The position numbers and the translations under genes were made by a program. Of a stretch of 64,000 nucleotides of DNA, positions 22,415 to 34,489 are shown piece after piece. The stretch's first letter is position 1, and the number at the start of each line of letters is the position of its first letter. The DNA comes from Canna indica. Its lineage: Eukaryota; Streptophyta; Magnoliopsida; Zingiberales; Cannaceae. The notes beneath the pieces are model-generated. The model saw only the letters and a program-made list of their open reading frames with translations, was not told where the DNA came from and ran no database searches. The stretch covers positions 31,917,501-31,981,500 of the forward strand of contig CP136897.1 in the NCBI GenBank assembly GCA_034359265.1. The letters are read 5' to 3'.

Positions 22415-22771
22415 GTCATGCACTTCTGATCGTCGGCTAATAAGGGTGAGCGTCCGAGGGATAGCTCGGGGTCATTTTCTTCGTCTCTTCGCGCGCCTTT
22501 TAGCATCACGCGAAAAGCTGAAATCGGACAATAATGCACGGAGTTACGCCCGTTTTAAACGAAAAATAATAATTGAAATGTTATTTTTCTTATTTATTTA
22601 CAAATTTTAATTTTTTGGGTCAGTTGGTCGATCGAGCTGGCCGTAGAGGTTGCGGCGGGCGATCGACAGCCAAATTTTATGTCGACGACGTCGTCCGTCC
22701 TTAACGTTTGGTTAGAAAGATTGGTAAAAAAAATGATCTCGTCGTGCAATCAAATAGGTAGTAAAAAAAAA

Positions 22772-22888
22772 GGTGGAACACGAGGACTTCCCAAGGGGTC
22801 ACACATCCTAGTACTACTCTCGCCCAAGCACGCTTAACTTCAGAGTTCTGATGGGATCCGGTGCGTTAGTGCTGGTATGATCACACCC
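22772..22888 (-). rRNA. 5S rRNA: 5S rRNA unit 49
   Basis: 'ggtggaacac', C-box 'cacacatcct', 'gatcacaccc'. Short spacer. Confidence 0.86.
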
Positions 22889-23256
22889 GTCATGCACTTC
22901 TGATCGTCGGCTAATAAGGGTGAGCGTCCGAGGGATTGCTCGGGGTCATTTTCTTCGTCTCTTCGCGCGCCTTTTAGCGCCACGTGAAAAGCTGAAATCG
23001 GACAATAATGCACGGAGTTACGCCCGTTTTAAATGAAAAATAATAATTGAAATGTTATTTTTCTTATTTATTTACAAATTTTAATTTTTCGGGTCGGATG
23101 GTCGATCGAGCCGGCCGTAGAGGTTGCGGCGGGCCCCGCGTGGGCGATCGACAGCCAAATTTTATGTCGACGACGTCGTCCGTCCTTAACGTTTGGTTAG
23201 AAAGATTTGTAAAAAAAATGATCTCGTCGTGCAATCAAATAGGTAGTAAAAAAAAA

Positions 23257-23373
23257 GGTGCAACACGAGGACTTCCCAAGGGGTCACACATCCTAGTACT
23301 ACTCTCGCCCAAGCACGCTTAACTTCAGAGTTCTGATGGGATCCGGTGCGTTAGTGCTGGTATGATCACACCC
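23257..23373 (-). rRNA. 5S rRNA: 5S rRNA unit 50
   Basis: C-box 'cacacatcct', 'ttcagag', 'gatcacaccc', resembling unit 49. Confidence 0.87.
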
Positions 23374-23741
23374 GTCATGCACTTCTGATCGTCGGCTAAT
23401 AAGGGTGAGCGTCCGAGGGATAGCTCGAGGTCATTTTCTTCGTCTCTTCGCGCGCCTTTTAGCGCCACGTGAAAAGCTGAAATCGGACAATAATGCACGG
23501 AGTTACGCCCGTTTTAAATGAAAAATAATAATTGAAATGTAATTTTTCTTATTTATTTACAAATTTTAATTTTTCGGGTCGGATGGTCGATCGAGCCGGC
23601 CGTAGAGGTTGCGGCGGGCCCCGCGCGGGCGATCGACAGCCAAATTTTATGTCGACGACGTCGTCCGTCCTCAACGTTTGGTTAGAAAGATTGGTAAAAA
23701 AAATGATCTCGTCGTGCAATCAAATAAATAGTAAAAAAAAA

Positions 23742-23858
23742 GGTGCAACACGAGAACTTCCCAGGGGGTCAACCATCCTAGTACTACTCTCGCCCAAGCA
23801 CGCTTAACTTTGGAGTTCTGATGGGATCCAATGCATTAAAGCTGGTATGATCGCACCT
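23742..23858 (-). rRNA. 5S rRNA: 5S rRNA unit 51, divergent
   Basis: C-box 'aaccatcct', 'ctttggag', 'gatccaatgcattaaagc', 5' start 'gcacct'. Confidence 0.8.
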
Positions 23859-24226
23859 ATCAAGCACTTCTGATCGTCGGCTAATAAGGGTGAGCGTCTG
23901 AGGGATAGCTCGGGGTCATTTTCTTAGTCTCTTCGCGCGCCTTTTAGCGCCACGTGAAAAGCTGAAATCGGACAATAATGCACGGAGTTACGCCCGTTTT
24001 AAACGAAAAATAATAATTGAAATGTTATATTTCTTATTTATTTACAAATTTTAATTTTTCGGGTCGGTTGGTCGATCGAGCCGGCCGTATAGGTTGCGGC
24101 AGGCCCCGCGCGGGCGATCGACAGCCAAATTTTATGACGACGACGTCGTCCGTCCTTAACGTTTGGTTAGAAAGATTGGTAAAAAAAATGATCTCGTCGT
24201 GCAATCAAATAGGTAGTAAAAAAAAA

Positions 24227-24343
24227 GGTGCAACACGAGGACTTCCCAAGGGGTCACCCATCCTAGTACTACTCTCGCCCAAGCACACTTAACTTCAGAG
24301 TTCTGATGGGATCCGGTGGGTTAGTGCTGGTATGATCGCACCC
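24227..24343 (-). rRNA. 5S rRNA: 5S rRNA unit 52
   Basis: 'cccaagggg', A-box 'caagcacactt', 'ggtgggttag'. First gene of the 5.3-kb duplicated block (twin: unit 63). Confidence 0.9.
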
Positions 24344-24700
24344 GTCATGCACTTCTGATCGTCGGCTAATAAGGCTGAGCGTCCGAGGGATAGCTCGGAG
24401 TCATTTTCTTCGTCTCTTCGCGCGCCTTTTAGCGCCACGTGAAAAACTGAAATCGGACAATAATGCACGGAGTTACGCCCGTTTTAAACGAAAAATAATA
24501 ATTGAAATGTTATTTTTCTTATTTATTTACAAATTTTAATTTTTCGGGTCGGTTGGTCGATCGAGCTGGCCGTAGAGGTTGCGGCGGGCGATCGACAGCC
24601 AAATTTTATGTCGACGACGTCGTCCGTCCTTAACGTTTGGTTAGAAAGATTGGTAAAAAAAATGATCTCGTCGTGCAATCAAATAGGTAGTAAAAAAAAA

Positions 24701-24817
24701 GGTGCAACACGAGGAGTTCCCAGGGAGACACCCATCCTAGTACTACTCTCGCCCAAGCATGCTTATCTTCGGAGTTCTGATGGGATCCGGTGCGTTAGAG
24801 CTGGTATGATCGCACCC
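24701..24817 (-). rRNA. 5S rRNA: 5S rRNA unit 53
   Basis: 'gaggagttcccagggagac', A-box 'caagcatgcttatc', 'gttagagctgg'. Short spacer. Twin: unit 64. Confidence 0.85.
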
Positions 24818-25184
24818 GTGATGCACTTCTGATCGTCGGCTAATAAGGGTGAGCGGCCGAGGGATAGCTCGGGGTCATTTTCTTCGTCTCTTCGCGCGCC
24901 TTTTAGCGCCACGTGATATGTTGAAATCGGACAATAATGCACGGAGTTACGTCCGTTTTAAACGAAAAATAATAATTGAAATGTTATTTTTCTTATTTAT
25001 TTACAAATTTTAATTTTTCGGCTGGGTTGGTCGATCGAGCCGGCCGTAGAGGTTGCGGCGGGCCCCGCGCGGGCGATCGACAGCCAAATTTTGTGTCGAT
25101 GACGTCGTCCGTCCTTAACGTTTGGTTAGAAAGATTGGTAAAAAAATGATCTCGTCGTGCAATCAAATAGGTAGTAAAAAAAAA

Positions 25185-25300
25185 GGTGCAACACGAGGAC
25201 TTCCCAGTGGTCACCCATCGTAGTACTACTCTCGCCCAAGCAAGCTTAACTTCGGAGTTCTGATGGGATCCGGTGTGTTAGTGCTGGTATGATCGCACCC
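25185..25300 (-). rRNA. 5S rRNA: 5S rRNA unit 54 (116 bp)
   Basis: One base lost ('cccagtggtcac'), 'cccatcgtag', A-box 'caagcaagctt', 'ggtgtgttag'. Twin: unit 65. Confidence 0.85.
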
Positions 25301-25668
25301 GTCGTGCACTTCTGATCGTCGGCTAATAAGGGTGTGCGTCCGAGGGATAGCTCGGGGTCATTTTCTTCGTCTCTTCGCGCGCCTTTTAGCGCCACGTGAA
25401 AAGCTAAAATCGGACAATAATGCACGGAGTTACGCCCGTTTTAAACGAAAAATAATAATTGAAATGTTATTTTTCTTATTTATTGACAAATTTTAATTTT
25501 TCGGGTCGGTTGGTCGATCGAGCCGGTCGTAGAGGTTGCGGCAGGCCCCGCGCGGGCGATCGACAGCCAAATTTTATGTCGACGACGTCGTCCGTTCTTA
25601 ACGTTTGGTTAGAAAGATTGGTAAAAAAAATGATCTCGTCGTGCAATCAAATAGGTAGTAAAAAAAAA

Positions 25669-25785
25669 GGTGCAACACGAGGACTTCCTAGGGGGTCACC
25701 CATCCTAGTACTACTCTCGCCCAAGCACGCTTAACTTCGAAGTTCTGATGGGATCCGGTGCGTTAGTGCTGGTATGATCGCACCC
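25669..25785 (-). rRNA. 5S rRNA: 5S rRNA unit 55
   Basis: 'cttcctagg', 'ttcgaag'; boxes intact. Twin: unit 66. Confidence 0.93.
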
Positions 25786-26153
25786 GTCACGCACTTCTGA
25801 TCGTCGGCTAATAAGGGTGAGCGTCCTGAGGGATAGCTCGGAGTCATTTTCTTCGTCTCTTGGCGAGCCTTTTAGCGCCACGTGAAAAGCTGAAATCGGA
25901 CAATACTGCACGGAGTGACGCCCGTTTTAAACGAAAAATAATAATTGAAATGTTATTTTTCTTATTTATTTACAAATTTTAATTTTTCGGGTCGGTTGGT
26001 CGATCGAGCTGGCCGTAGAGGTTGCAGCGGGCCCCGCGAGGGCGATCGACAGCCAAATTTTATTTCGACGACGTCGTCCGACCTTAACGTTTGGTTAGAA
26101 AGATTGGTAAAAAAATGATCTCGTCGTGCAATCAAAAAGGTGATAAAAAAAAA

Positions 26154-26269
26154 GGTGCAACACGAGGACTTCCGAGGGGTCACCCATCCTAGTACTACTC
26201 TCGCCCAAGCACGCTTAACTTCGGAGTTCTGATGGGATCCGGTGTGTTAGTTCTGGTATGATCGCACCC
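26154..26269 (-). rRNA. 5S rRNA: 5S rRNA unit 56 (116 bp)
   Basis: 'ttccgaggggtcac', 'ggtgtgttagttctgg'. Twin: unit 67. Confidence 0.87.
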
Positions 26270-26636
26270 GTCGTGCACTTCTGATCGTCGGCTAATAAGG
26301 GTGAGCGCTCGAGGGATAGCTCGGGGTCATTTTCTTCGTCTCTTCTCGCGCCATTTAGCGCCACGTGAAAAGCTGAAATCGGACAATAATGCACGGAGTT
26401 ACGCCCGTTTTAAACGAAAAATAATAATTGAAATGTTATTTTTCTTATTTATTGACAAATTTTAATTTTTCGGGTCGGTTGGTCGATCGAGCCGGCCGTA
26501 GAGGTTGCGGCGGGCCCCGCGCGGGCGATCGACAGCCAAATTTTATGTCGACGACGTCGTCCGTCCTTAACGTTTGGTTAGAAAGATTGCTAAAAAAATG
26601 ATGTCGTCGTGCAATCAAATAGGTAGTATAAAAAAA

Positions 26637-26752
26637 GGTGCAACACGAGGATTTCCCAGGGGTCACCCATCCTAGTACTACTCTCGCCCAAGCAAGCTTA
26701 ACTTCGGAGTTCTGATGGGATCCGGTGTGTTAGTGCTGGTATGATCGCACCC
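26637..26752 (-). rRNA. 5S rRNA: 5S rRNA unit 57 (116 bp)
   Basis: 'gaggatttcccaggggtc', A-box 'caagcaagctt', 'ggtgtgttag'. Twin: unit 68. Confidence 0.86.
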
Positions 26753-27120
26753 GTCGTGCACTTCTGATCGTCGGCTAATAAGAGTGTGCGTCCGAGGGAT
26801 AGCTCGGGGTCATTTTCTTCGTCTCTTCGCGCGCCTTTTAGCGCCACGTGAAAAGCTAAAATCGGACAATAATGCACGGAGTTACGCCCGTTTTAAACGA
26901 AAAATAATAATTGAAATGTTATTTTTCTTATTTATTGACAAATTTTAATTTTTCGAGTCGGTTGGTCGATCGAGCCGGCCGTAGAGGTTGCGGCGGGCCC
27001 AGAGCGGGCGATCGACAGCGAAATTTTATGTCGACGACGTCGTCCGTTCTTAACGTTTGGTTAGAAAGATTGGTAAAAAAAATGATCTCGTCGTGCAATC
27101 AAATAGGTAGTAAAAAAAAA

Positions 27121-27237
27121 GGTGCAACACGAGGACTTCCTAGGGGGTCACCCATCCTAGTACTACTCTCGCCCAAGCACGCTTAACTTCGAAGTTCTGA
27201 TGGGATCCGGTGCGTTAGTGCTGGTATGATCGCACCC
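27121..27237 (-). rRNA. 5S rRNA: 5S rRNA unit 58
   Basis: Same variant pattern as unit 55. Twin: unit 69. Confidence 0.93.
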
Positions 27238-27605
27238 GTCACGCACTTCCGATCGTCGGCTAATAAGGGTGAGCATCCGAGGGATAGCTCGGAGTCATTT
27301 TCTTCGACTCTTCGCGAGCCTTTTAGCGCCACGTGAAAAGCTGAAATCGGACAATACTGCACGGAGTGACGCCCGTTTTAAACGAAAAATAATAATTGAA
27401 ATGTTATTTTTCTTATTTATTTACAAATTTTAATTTTTCGGGTCGGTTGGTCGATCGAGCCAGCCGTAGAGGTTGCGGCGGGGCCCGCGCGGGCGATCGA
27501 CAGCCAAACTTGATGTCGACGACGTCGTCCGTCCTTAACGTTTGGTTAGAAAGATTGGTAAAAAAAATGATCTCGTCGTGCAATCAAATAGGTAGTAAAA
27601 AAAAA

Positions 27606-27722
27606 GGTGCAACACGAGGACTTCCCAGGGTGTCACCCATCCTAGTACTACTCTCGCCCAAGCACGCTTAACTTCGGAGTTCGGATGGGATCCGGTGCGT
27701 TAGTGCTGGTATGATCGAACCT
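27606..27722 (-). rRNA. 5S rRNA: 5S rRNA unit 59
   Basis: 'cagggtgtcac', 'gttcggatggg', 5' start 'gatcgaacct'. Twin: unit 70. Confidence 0.87.
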
Positions 27723-28090
27723 GTCATGCACTTCTGATCGTCGGCTAATAAGGTTGAGCGTCCGTGGGACAGCTCGGGGTCGTTTTCTTCGTCTCTTCAC
27801 GCGCCTTTCAGCGCCACGTGAAAAGCTGAAATCGGACAATAATGCACGGAGTTACGCCCGTTTTAAACGAAAAATAATAATTGAAATGTTATTTTTCTTA
27901 TTTATTTACAAATTTTAGTTTTTCGGGTCGGTTGGTCGATCGAGCCGGCCGTAGAGGTTGCGGCGGGCCCCGCGCTGGCGATGGACAGCCAAATTTTATG
28001 TCGACGACGTCGTCCGTCCATAACGTTTGGTTAGAAAGATTGGTAAAAAAAATGATCTCGTCGTGCAATCAAATAGGTAGTAAAAAAAAA

Positions 28091-28207
28091 GGTGCAACAC
28101 GAGGACTTCCCAGGGGGTCACCCATCCTAGTACTACTCTCGCCCAAGCACGCTTAACTTCAAAATTCTGATGGGATCCGGTGCGTTAGTGCTGGTATGAT
28201 TGCACCC
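28091..28207 (-). rRNA. 5S rRNA: 5S rRNA unit 60
   Basis: 'cttcaaaattctg', 'gattgcaccc'. Twin: unit 71. Confidence 0.9.
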
Positions 28208-28575
28208 GTCACGCACTTCTGATCGTCGACTAATAAGGGTGAGCGTCCGAGGGATAGCTCGGGGTCATTTTCTTCGTCTCTTCGCGCGCCTTTTAGCGCC
28301 ACGTGAAAAGCTGAAATCGGACAATAATGCACGGACTTATGCCCGTTTTAAACGAAAAATAATAATTGAAATGTTATTTTTCTTATTTATTTACAAATTT
28401 TAATTTTTCGGGTCGGTTGGTCGATCGAGCCGGCCGTAGAGGTTGCGGCGGGCCCCGCGAGGGCGATCGACAGCCAAATTTTATTTCGACGACGTCGTCC
28501 GTCCTTAACGTTTGGTTAGAAAGATTGGTAAAAAAAATGATCTCGTCGTGCAATCAAATAGGTAGTAAAAATAAA

Positions 28576-28691
28576 GGTGCAACACGAGGACTTCCCAGGG
28601 GTCACCCATCCTAGTACTATTCTCGCCCAAGCATGCTTAACTTCGTAGTTCTGATGGGATCCGGTGCGTTAATGCTGGTATGATCGCACCC
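28576..28691 (-). rRNA. 5S rRNA: 5S rRNA unit 61 (116 bp)
   Basis: 'ccaggggtcac', 'catgctta', 'cttcgtag', 'gttaatgctgg'. Terminator tract interrupted ('gtaaaaataaagg'). Twin: unit 72. Confidence 0.86.
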
Positions 28692-29058
28692 GTCATGCAC
28701 TTCTGATCGTCGGCTAATAAGCCTGAGCGTCCGAGGGATAGCTCGGAGTCATTTTCTTCGTCTCTTCGCGCGTATTTTAGCGCCACGTGAAAAACTGAAA
28801 TCGGACAGTAATGCACGGAGTTACGCCCGTTTTAAACGAAAAATAATAATTGAAATGTTATTTTTCTTATTTATTTACAAATTTTAATTTTTCGGGTGGG
28901 TTGGTCGATCGAGCCGGTCGTAGAGGTTGCGGCGGGCCCCGCGCGGGCGATCGACAGCCAAATTTTATGTCGACGACGTCGTCCGTCCTTAACGTTTGGT
29001 TAGAAAGATTGCTAAAAAAATGATGTCGTCGTGCAATCAAATAGGTAGTATAAAAAAA

Positions 29059-29174
29059 GGTGCAACACGAGGACTTCCCAGGGGTCACCCATCCTAGTAC
29101 TACTCTCGCCCAAGCAAGCTTAACTTCGGAGTTCTGATGGGATCCGGTGTGTTAGTGCTGGTATGATCGCACCC
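29059..29174 (-). rRNA. 5S rRNA: 5S rRNA unit 62 (116 bp), recombinant unit
   Basis: The gene body ('ccaggggtcac', 'caagcaagctt', 'ggtgtgttag') matches unit 73. The upstream flank ('cttctaatcg', 'ttcttagtctc') does not; 'ttcttagtctc' instead recurs upstream of unit 51. This marks the crossover that joined the two 5.3-kb copies. Confidence 0.87.
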
Positions 29175-29542
29175 GTCATGCACTTCTAATCGTCGGCTAA
29201 TAAGGGTGAGCGTCCGAGTGATAGCTCGGGGTCATTTTCTTAGTCTCTTCGCGCGCCTTTTAGCGCCACGTGAAAAGCTGAAATCGGACAATAATGCACG
29301 GAGTTACGCCCGTTTTAAACGAAAAATAATAATTGAAATGTTATATTTCTTATTTATTTACAAATTTTAATTTTTCGGGTCGGTTGGTCGATCGAGCCGG
29401 CCGTAGAGGTTGCGGCGGGCCCCGCGCGGGCGATCGACAGCCAAATTTTATGACGACGACGTCGTCCGTCCTTAACGTTTGGTTAGAAAGATTGGTAAAA
29501 AAAATGATCTCGTCGTGCAATCAAATAGGTAGTAAAAAAAAA

Positions 29543-29659
29543 GGTGCAACACGAGGACTTCCCAAGGGGTCACCCATCCTAGTACTACTCTCGCCCAAGC
29601 ACACTTAACTTCAGAGTTCTGATGGGATCCGGTGGGTTAGTGCTGGTATGATCGCACCC
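29543..29659 (-). rRNA. 5S rRNA: 5S rRNA unit 63
   Basis: Twin of unit 52 at 5,316 bp. Confidence 0.9.
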
Positions 29660-30016
29660 GTCATGCACTTCTGATCGTCGGCTAATAAGGCTGAGCGTCC
29701 GAGGGATAGCTCGGAGTCATTTTCTTCGTCTCTTCGCGCGCCTTTTAGCGCCACGTGAAAAACTGAAATCGGACAATAATGCACGGAGTTACGCCCGTTT
29801 TAAACGAAAAATAATAATTGAAATGTTATTTTTCTTATTTATTTACAAATTTTAATTTTTCGGGTCGGTTGGTCGATCGAGCTGGCCGTAGAGGTTGCGG
29901 CGGGCGATCGACAGCCAAATTTTATGTCGACGACGTCGTCCGTCCTTAACGTTTGGTTAGAAAGATTGGTAAAAAAAATGATCTCGTCGTGCAATCAAAT
30001 AGGTAGTAAAAAAAAA

Positions 30017-30133
30017 GGTGCAACACGAGGAGTTCCCAGGGAGACACCCATCCTAGTACTACTCTCGCCCAAGCATGCTTATCTTCGGAGTTCTGATGGG
30101 ATCCGGTGCGTTAGAGCTGGTATGATCGCACCC
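30017..30133 (-). rRNA. 5S rRNA: 5S rRNA unit 64
   Basis: Twin of unit 53 at 5,316 bp, same changes ('gggagacaccc', 'gttagagctgg'). Confidence 0.85.
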
Positions 30134-30500
30134 GTGATGCACTTCTGATCGTCGGCTAATAAGGGTGAGCGTCCGAGGGATAGCTCGGGGTCATTTTCTT
30201 CGTCTCTTCGCGCGCCTTTTAGCGCCACGTGATATGTTGAAATCGGACAATAATGCACGGAGTTACGTCCGTTTTAAACGAAAAATAATAATTGAAATGT
30301 TATTTTTCTTATTTATTTACAAATTTTAATTTTTCAGCTGGGTTGGTCGATCGAGCCGGCCGTAGAGGTTGCGGCGGGCCCCGCGCGGGCGATCGACAGC
30401 CAAATTTTGTGTCGATGACGTCGTCCGTCCTTAACGTTTGGTTAGAAAGATTGGTAAAAAAATGATCTCGTCGTGCAATCAAATAGGTAGTAAAAAAAAA

Positions 30501-30616
30501 GGTGCAACACGAGGACTTCCCAGGGGTCACCCATCGTAGTACTACTCTCGCCCAAGCAAGCTTAACTTCGGAGTTCTGATGGGATCCGGTGTGTTAGTGC
30601 TGGTATGATCGCACCC
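30501..30616 (-). rRNA. 5S rRNA: 5S rRNA unit 65 (116 bp)
   Basis: Twin of unit 54, differing at 'caggggtcac'. Confidence 0.86.
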
Positions 30617-30984
30617 GTCGTGCACTTCTGATCGTCGGCTAATAAGGGTGTGCGTCCGAGGGATAGCTCGGGGTCATTTTGTTCGTCTCTTCGCGCGCCT
30701 TTTAGCGCCACGTGAAAAGCTAAAATCGGACAATAATGCACGGAGTTACGCCCGTTTTAAACGAAAAATAATAATTGAAATGTTATTTTTCTTATTTATT
30801 GACAAATTTTAATTTTTCGGGTCGGTTGGTCGATCGAGCCGGTCGTAGAGGTTGCGGCACGCCCCGCGCGGGCGATCGACAGCCAAATTTTATGTGGACG
30901 ACGTCGTCCGTTCTTAACGTTTGGTTAGAAAGATTGGTAAAAAAAATGATCTCGTCGTGCAATCAAATAGGTAGTAAAAAAAAA

Positions 30985-31101
30985 GGTGCAACACGAGGAC
31001 TTCCTAGGGGGTCACCCATCCTAGTACTACTCTCGCCCAAGCACGCTTAACTTCGAAGTTCTGATGGGATCCGGTGCGTTAGTGCTGGTATGATCGCACC
31101 C
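30985..31101 (-). rRNA. 5S rRNA: 5S rRNA unit 66
   Basis: Twin of unit 55; boxes intact. Confidence 0.93.
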
Positions 31102-31468
31102 GTCACGCACTTCTGATCGTCGGCTAATAAGGGTGAGCGTCCGAGGGATAGCTCGGAGTCATTTTCTTCGTCTCTTGGCGAGCCTTTTAGCGCCACGTGA
31201 AAAGCTGAAATCGGACAATACTGCACGGAGTGACGCGCGTTTTAAACGAAAAATAATAATTGAAATGTTATTTTTCTTATTTATTTACAAATTTTAATTT
31301 TTCGGATCGGTTGGTCGATCGAGCTGGCCGTAGAGGTTGCGGCGGGCCCCGCGAGGGCGATCGACAGCCAAATTTTATTTCGACGACGTCGTCCGTCCTT
31401 AACGTTTGGTTAGAAAGATTGGTAAAAAAATGATCTCGTCGTGCAATCAAAAAGGTGATAAAAAAAAA

Positions 31469-31584
31469 GGTGCAACACGAGGACTTCCGAGGGGTCACCC
31501 ATCCTAGTACTACTCTCGCCCAAGCACGCTTAACTTCGGAGTTCTGATGGGATCCGGTGTGTTAGTTCTGGTATGATCGCACCC
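31469..31584 (-). rRNA. 5S rRNA: 5S rRNA unit 67 (116 bp)
   Basis: Twin of unit 56 ('ttccgaggggtcac'). Confidence 0.87.
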
Positions 31585-31951
31585 GTCGTGCACTTCTGAT
31601 CGTCGGCTAATAAGGGTGAGCGCTCGAGGGATAGCTCGGGGTCATTTTCTTCGTCTCTTCTCGCGCCATTTAGCGCCACGTGAAAAGCTGAAATCGGACA
31701 ATAATGCACGGAGTTACGCCCGTTTTAAACGAAAAATAATAATTGAAATGTTATTTTTCTTATTTATTGACAAATTTTAATTTTTCGGGTCAGTTGGTCG
31801 ATCGAGCCGGCCGTAGAGGTTGCGGCGGGCCCCGCGCGGGAGATCGACAGCCAAATTTTATGTCGACGACGTCGTCCGTCCTTAACGTTTGGTTAGAAAG
31901 ATTGCTAAAAAAATGATGTCGTCGTGCAATCAAATAGGTAGTATAAAAAAA

Positions 31952-32067
31952 GGTGCAACACGAGGATTTCACAGGGGTCACCCATCCTAGTACTACTCTC
32001 GCCCAAGCAAGCTTAACTTCGGAGTTCTGATGGGATCCGGTGTGTTAGTGCTGGTATGATCGCACCC
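31952..32067 (-). rRNA. 5S rRNA: 5S rRNA unit 68 (116 bp)
   Basis: Twin of unit 57 with an extra change ('tttcacaggggtc'). Confidence 0.85.
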
Positions 32068-32435
32068 GTCGTGCACTTCTGATCGTCGGCTAATAAGGGT
32101 GTGCGTCCGAGGGATAGCTCGGGGTCATTTACTTCGTCTCTTCGCGCGCCTTTTAGCGCCACGTGAAAAGCTAAAATCGGACAATAATGCACGGAGTTAC
32201 GCCCGTTTTAAACGAAAAATAATAATTGAAATGTTATTTTTCTTATTTATTGACAAATTTTAATTTTTCGAGTCGGTTGGTCGATCGAGCCGGCCGTAGA
32301 GGTTGCGGCGGGCCCCGAGCGGGCGATCGACAGCCAAATTTTATGTCGACGACGTCGTCCGTTCTTAACGTTTGGTTAGAAAGATTGGTAAAAAAAATGA
32401 TCTCGTCGTGCAATCAAATAGGTAGTAAAAAAAAA

Positions 32436-32552
32436 GGTGCAACACGAGGACTTCCTAGGGGGTCACCCATCCTAGTACTACTCTCGCCCAAGCACGCTTA
32501 ACTTCGAAGTTCTGATGGGATCCGGTGCGTTAGTGCTGGTATGATCGCACCC
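32436..32552 (-). rRNA. 5S rRNA: 5S rRNA unit 69
   Basis: Twin of unit 58. Also the source type of unit 74. Confidence 0.93.
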
Positions 32553-32920
32553 GTCACGCACTTCTGATCGTCGGCTAATAAGGGTGAGCGTCCGAGGGAT
32601 AGCTCGGAGTCATTTTCTTCGTCTCTTCGCGAGCCTTTTAGCGCCACGTGAAAAGCTGAAATCGGACAATACTGCACGGAGTGACGCCCGTTTTAAATGA
32701 AAAATAATAATTGAAATGTTATTTTTCTTATTTATTTACAAATTTTAATTTTTCGGGTCGGTTGGTCGATCGAGCCAGCCGTAGAGGTTGCGGCGGGGCC
32801 CGCGCGGGCGATCGACAGCCAAACTTGATGTCGACGACGTCGTCCGTCCTTAACGTTTGGTTAGAAAGATTGGTAAAAAAAATGATCTCGTCGTGCAATC
32901 AAATAGGAAGTAAAAAAAAA

Positions 32921-33037
32921 GGTGCAACACGAGGACTTCCCAGGGTGTCACCCATCCTAGTACTACTCTCGCCCAAGCACGCTTAACTTCGGAGTTCGGA
33001 TGGGATCCGGTGCGTTAGTGCTGGTATGATCGAACCT
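32921..33037 (-). rRNA. 5S rRNA: 5S rRNA unit 70
   Basis: Twin of unit 59 ('gttcggatggg', 'gatcgaacct'). Confidence 0.87.
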
Positions 33038-33405
33038 GTCATGCACTTCTGATCGTCGGCTAATAAGGTTGAGCGTCCGTGGGACAGCTCGGGGTCGTTT
33101 TCTTCGTCTCTTCACGCGCCTTTCAGCGCCACGTGAAAAGCTGAAATCGGACAATAATGCACGGAGTTACGCCCGTTTTAAACGAAAAATAATAATTGAA
33201 ATGTTATTTTTCTTATTTATTTACAAATTTTAGTTTTTCGGGTCGGTTGGTCAATCGAGCCGGCCGTAGAGGTTGCGGCGGGCCCCGCGCTGGCGATGGA
33301 CAGCCAAATTTTATGTCGACGACGTCGTCCGTCCATAACGTTTGGTTAGAAAGATTGGTAAAAAAAATGATCTCGTCGTGCAATCAAATAGGTAGTAAAA
33401 AAAAA

Positions 33406-33522
33406 GGTGCAACACGAGGACTTCCCAGGGGGTCACCCATCCTAGTACTACTCTCGCCCAAGCACGCTTAACTTCAAAATTCTGATGGGATCCGGTGCGT
33501 TAGTGCTGGTATGATTGCACCC
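33406..33522 (-). rRNA. 5S rRNA: 5S rRNA unit 71
   Basis: Twin of unit 60. Confidence 0.9.
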
Positions 33523-33890
33523 GTCACGCACTTCTGATCGTCGGCTAATAAGGGTGAGCGTCCGAGGGATAGCTCGGGGTCATTTTCTTCGTCTCTTCGC
33601 GCGCCTTTTAGCGCCACGTGAAAAGCTGAAATTGGACAATAATGCACGGACTTATGCCCGTTTTAAACGAAAAATAATAATTGAAATGTTATTTTTCTTA
33701 TTTATTTACAAATTTTAATTTTTCGGGTCGGTTGGTCGATCGAGCCGGCCGTAGAGGTTGCGGCGGGCCCCGCGAGGGCGATCGACAGCCAAATTTTATT
33801 TCGACGACGTCGTCCGTCCTTAACGTTTGGTTAGAAAGATTGGTAAAAAAAATGATCTCGTCGTGCAATCAAATAGGTAGTAAAAATAAA

Positions 33891-34006
33891 GGTGCAACAC
33901 GAGGACTTCCCAGGGGTCACCCATCCTAGTACTATTCTCGCCCAAGCATGCTTAACTTCGTAGTTCTGATGGGATCCGGTGCGTTAATGCTGGTATGATC
34001 GCACCC
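33891..34006 (-). rRNA. 5S rRNA: 5S rRNA unit 72 (116 bp)
   Basis: Twin of unit 61, including the interrupted terminator tract. Confidence 0.86.
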
Positions 34007-34373
34007 GTCATGCACTTCTGATCGTCGGCTAATAAGCCTGAGCGTCCGAGGGATAGCTCGGAGTCATTTTCTTCGTCTCTTCGCGCGCCTTTTAGCGCCA
34101 CGTGAAAAACTGAAATCGGACAGTAATGCACGGAGTTGCGCCCGTTTTAAACGAAAAATAATAATTGAAATGTTATTTTTCTTATTTATTTACAAATTTT
34201 AATTTTTCGGGTGGGTTGGTCGATCGAGCCGGCCGTAGAGGTTGCGGCGGGCCCCGCGCGGGCGATCGACAGCCAAATTTTATGTCGACGACGTCGTCCG
34301 TCCTTAACGTTTGCTTAGAAAGATTGCTAAAAAAATGATGTCGTCGTGCAATCAAATAGGTAGTATAAAAAAA

Positions 34374-34489
34374 GGTGCAACACGAGGACTTCCCAGGGGT
34401 CACCCATCCTAGTACTACTCTCGCCCAAGCAAGCTTAACTTCGGAGTTCTGATGGGATCCGGTGTGTTAGTGCTGGTATGATCGCACCC
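34374..34489 (-). rRNA. 5S rRNA: 5S rRNA unit 73 (116 bp)
   Basis: Same body as unit 62, but with upstream flank 'acccgtcgtgcac' and 'gggtgtgcgtcc', the type expected for this body. Confidence 0.87.
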
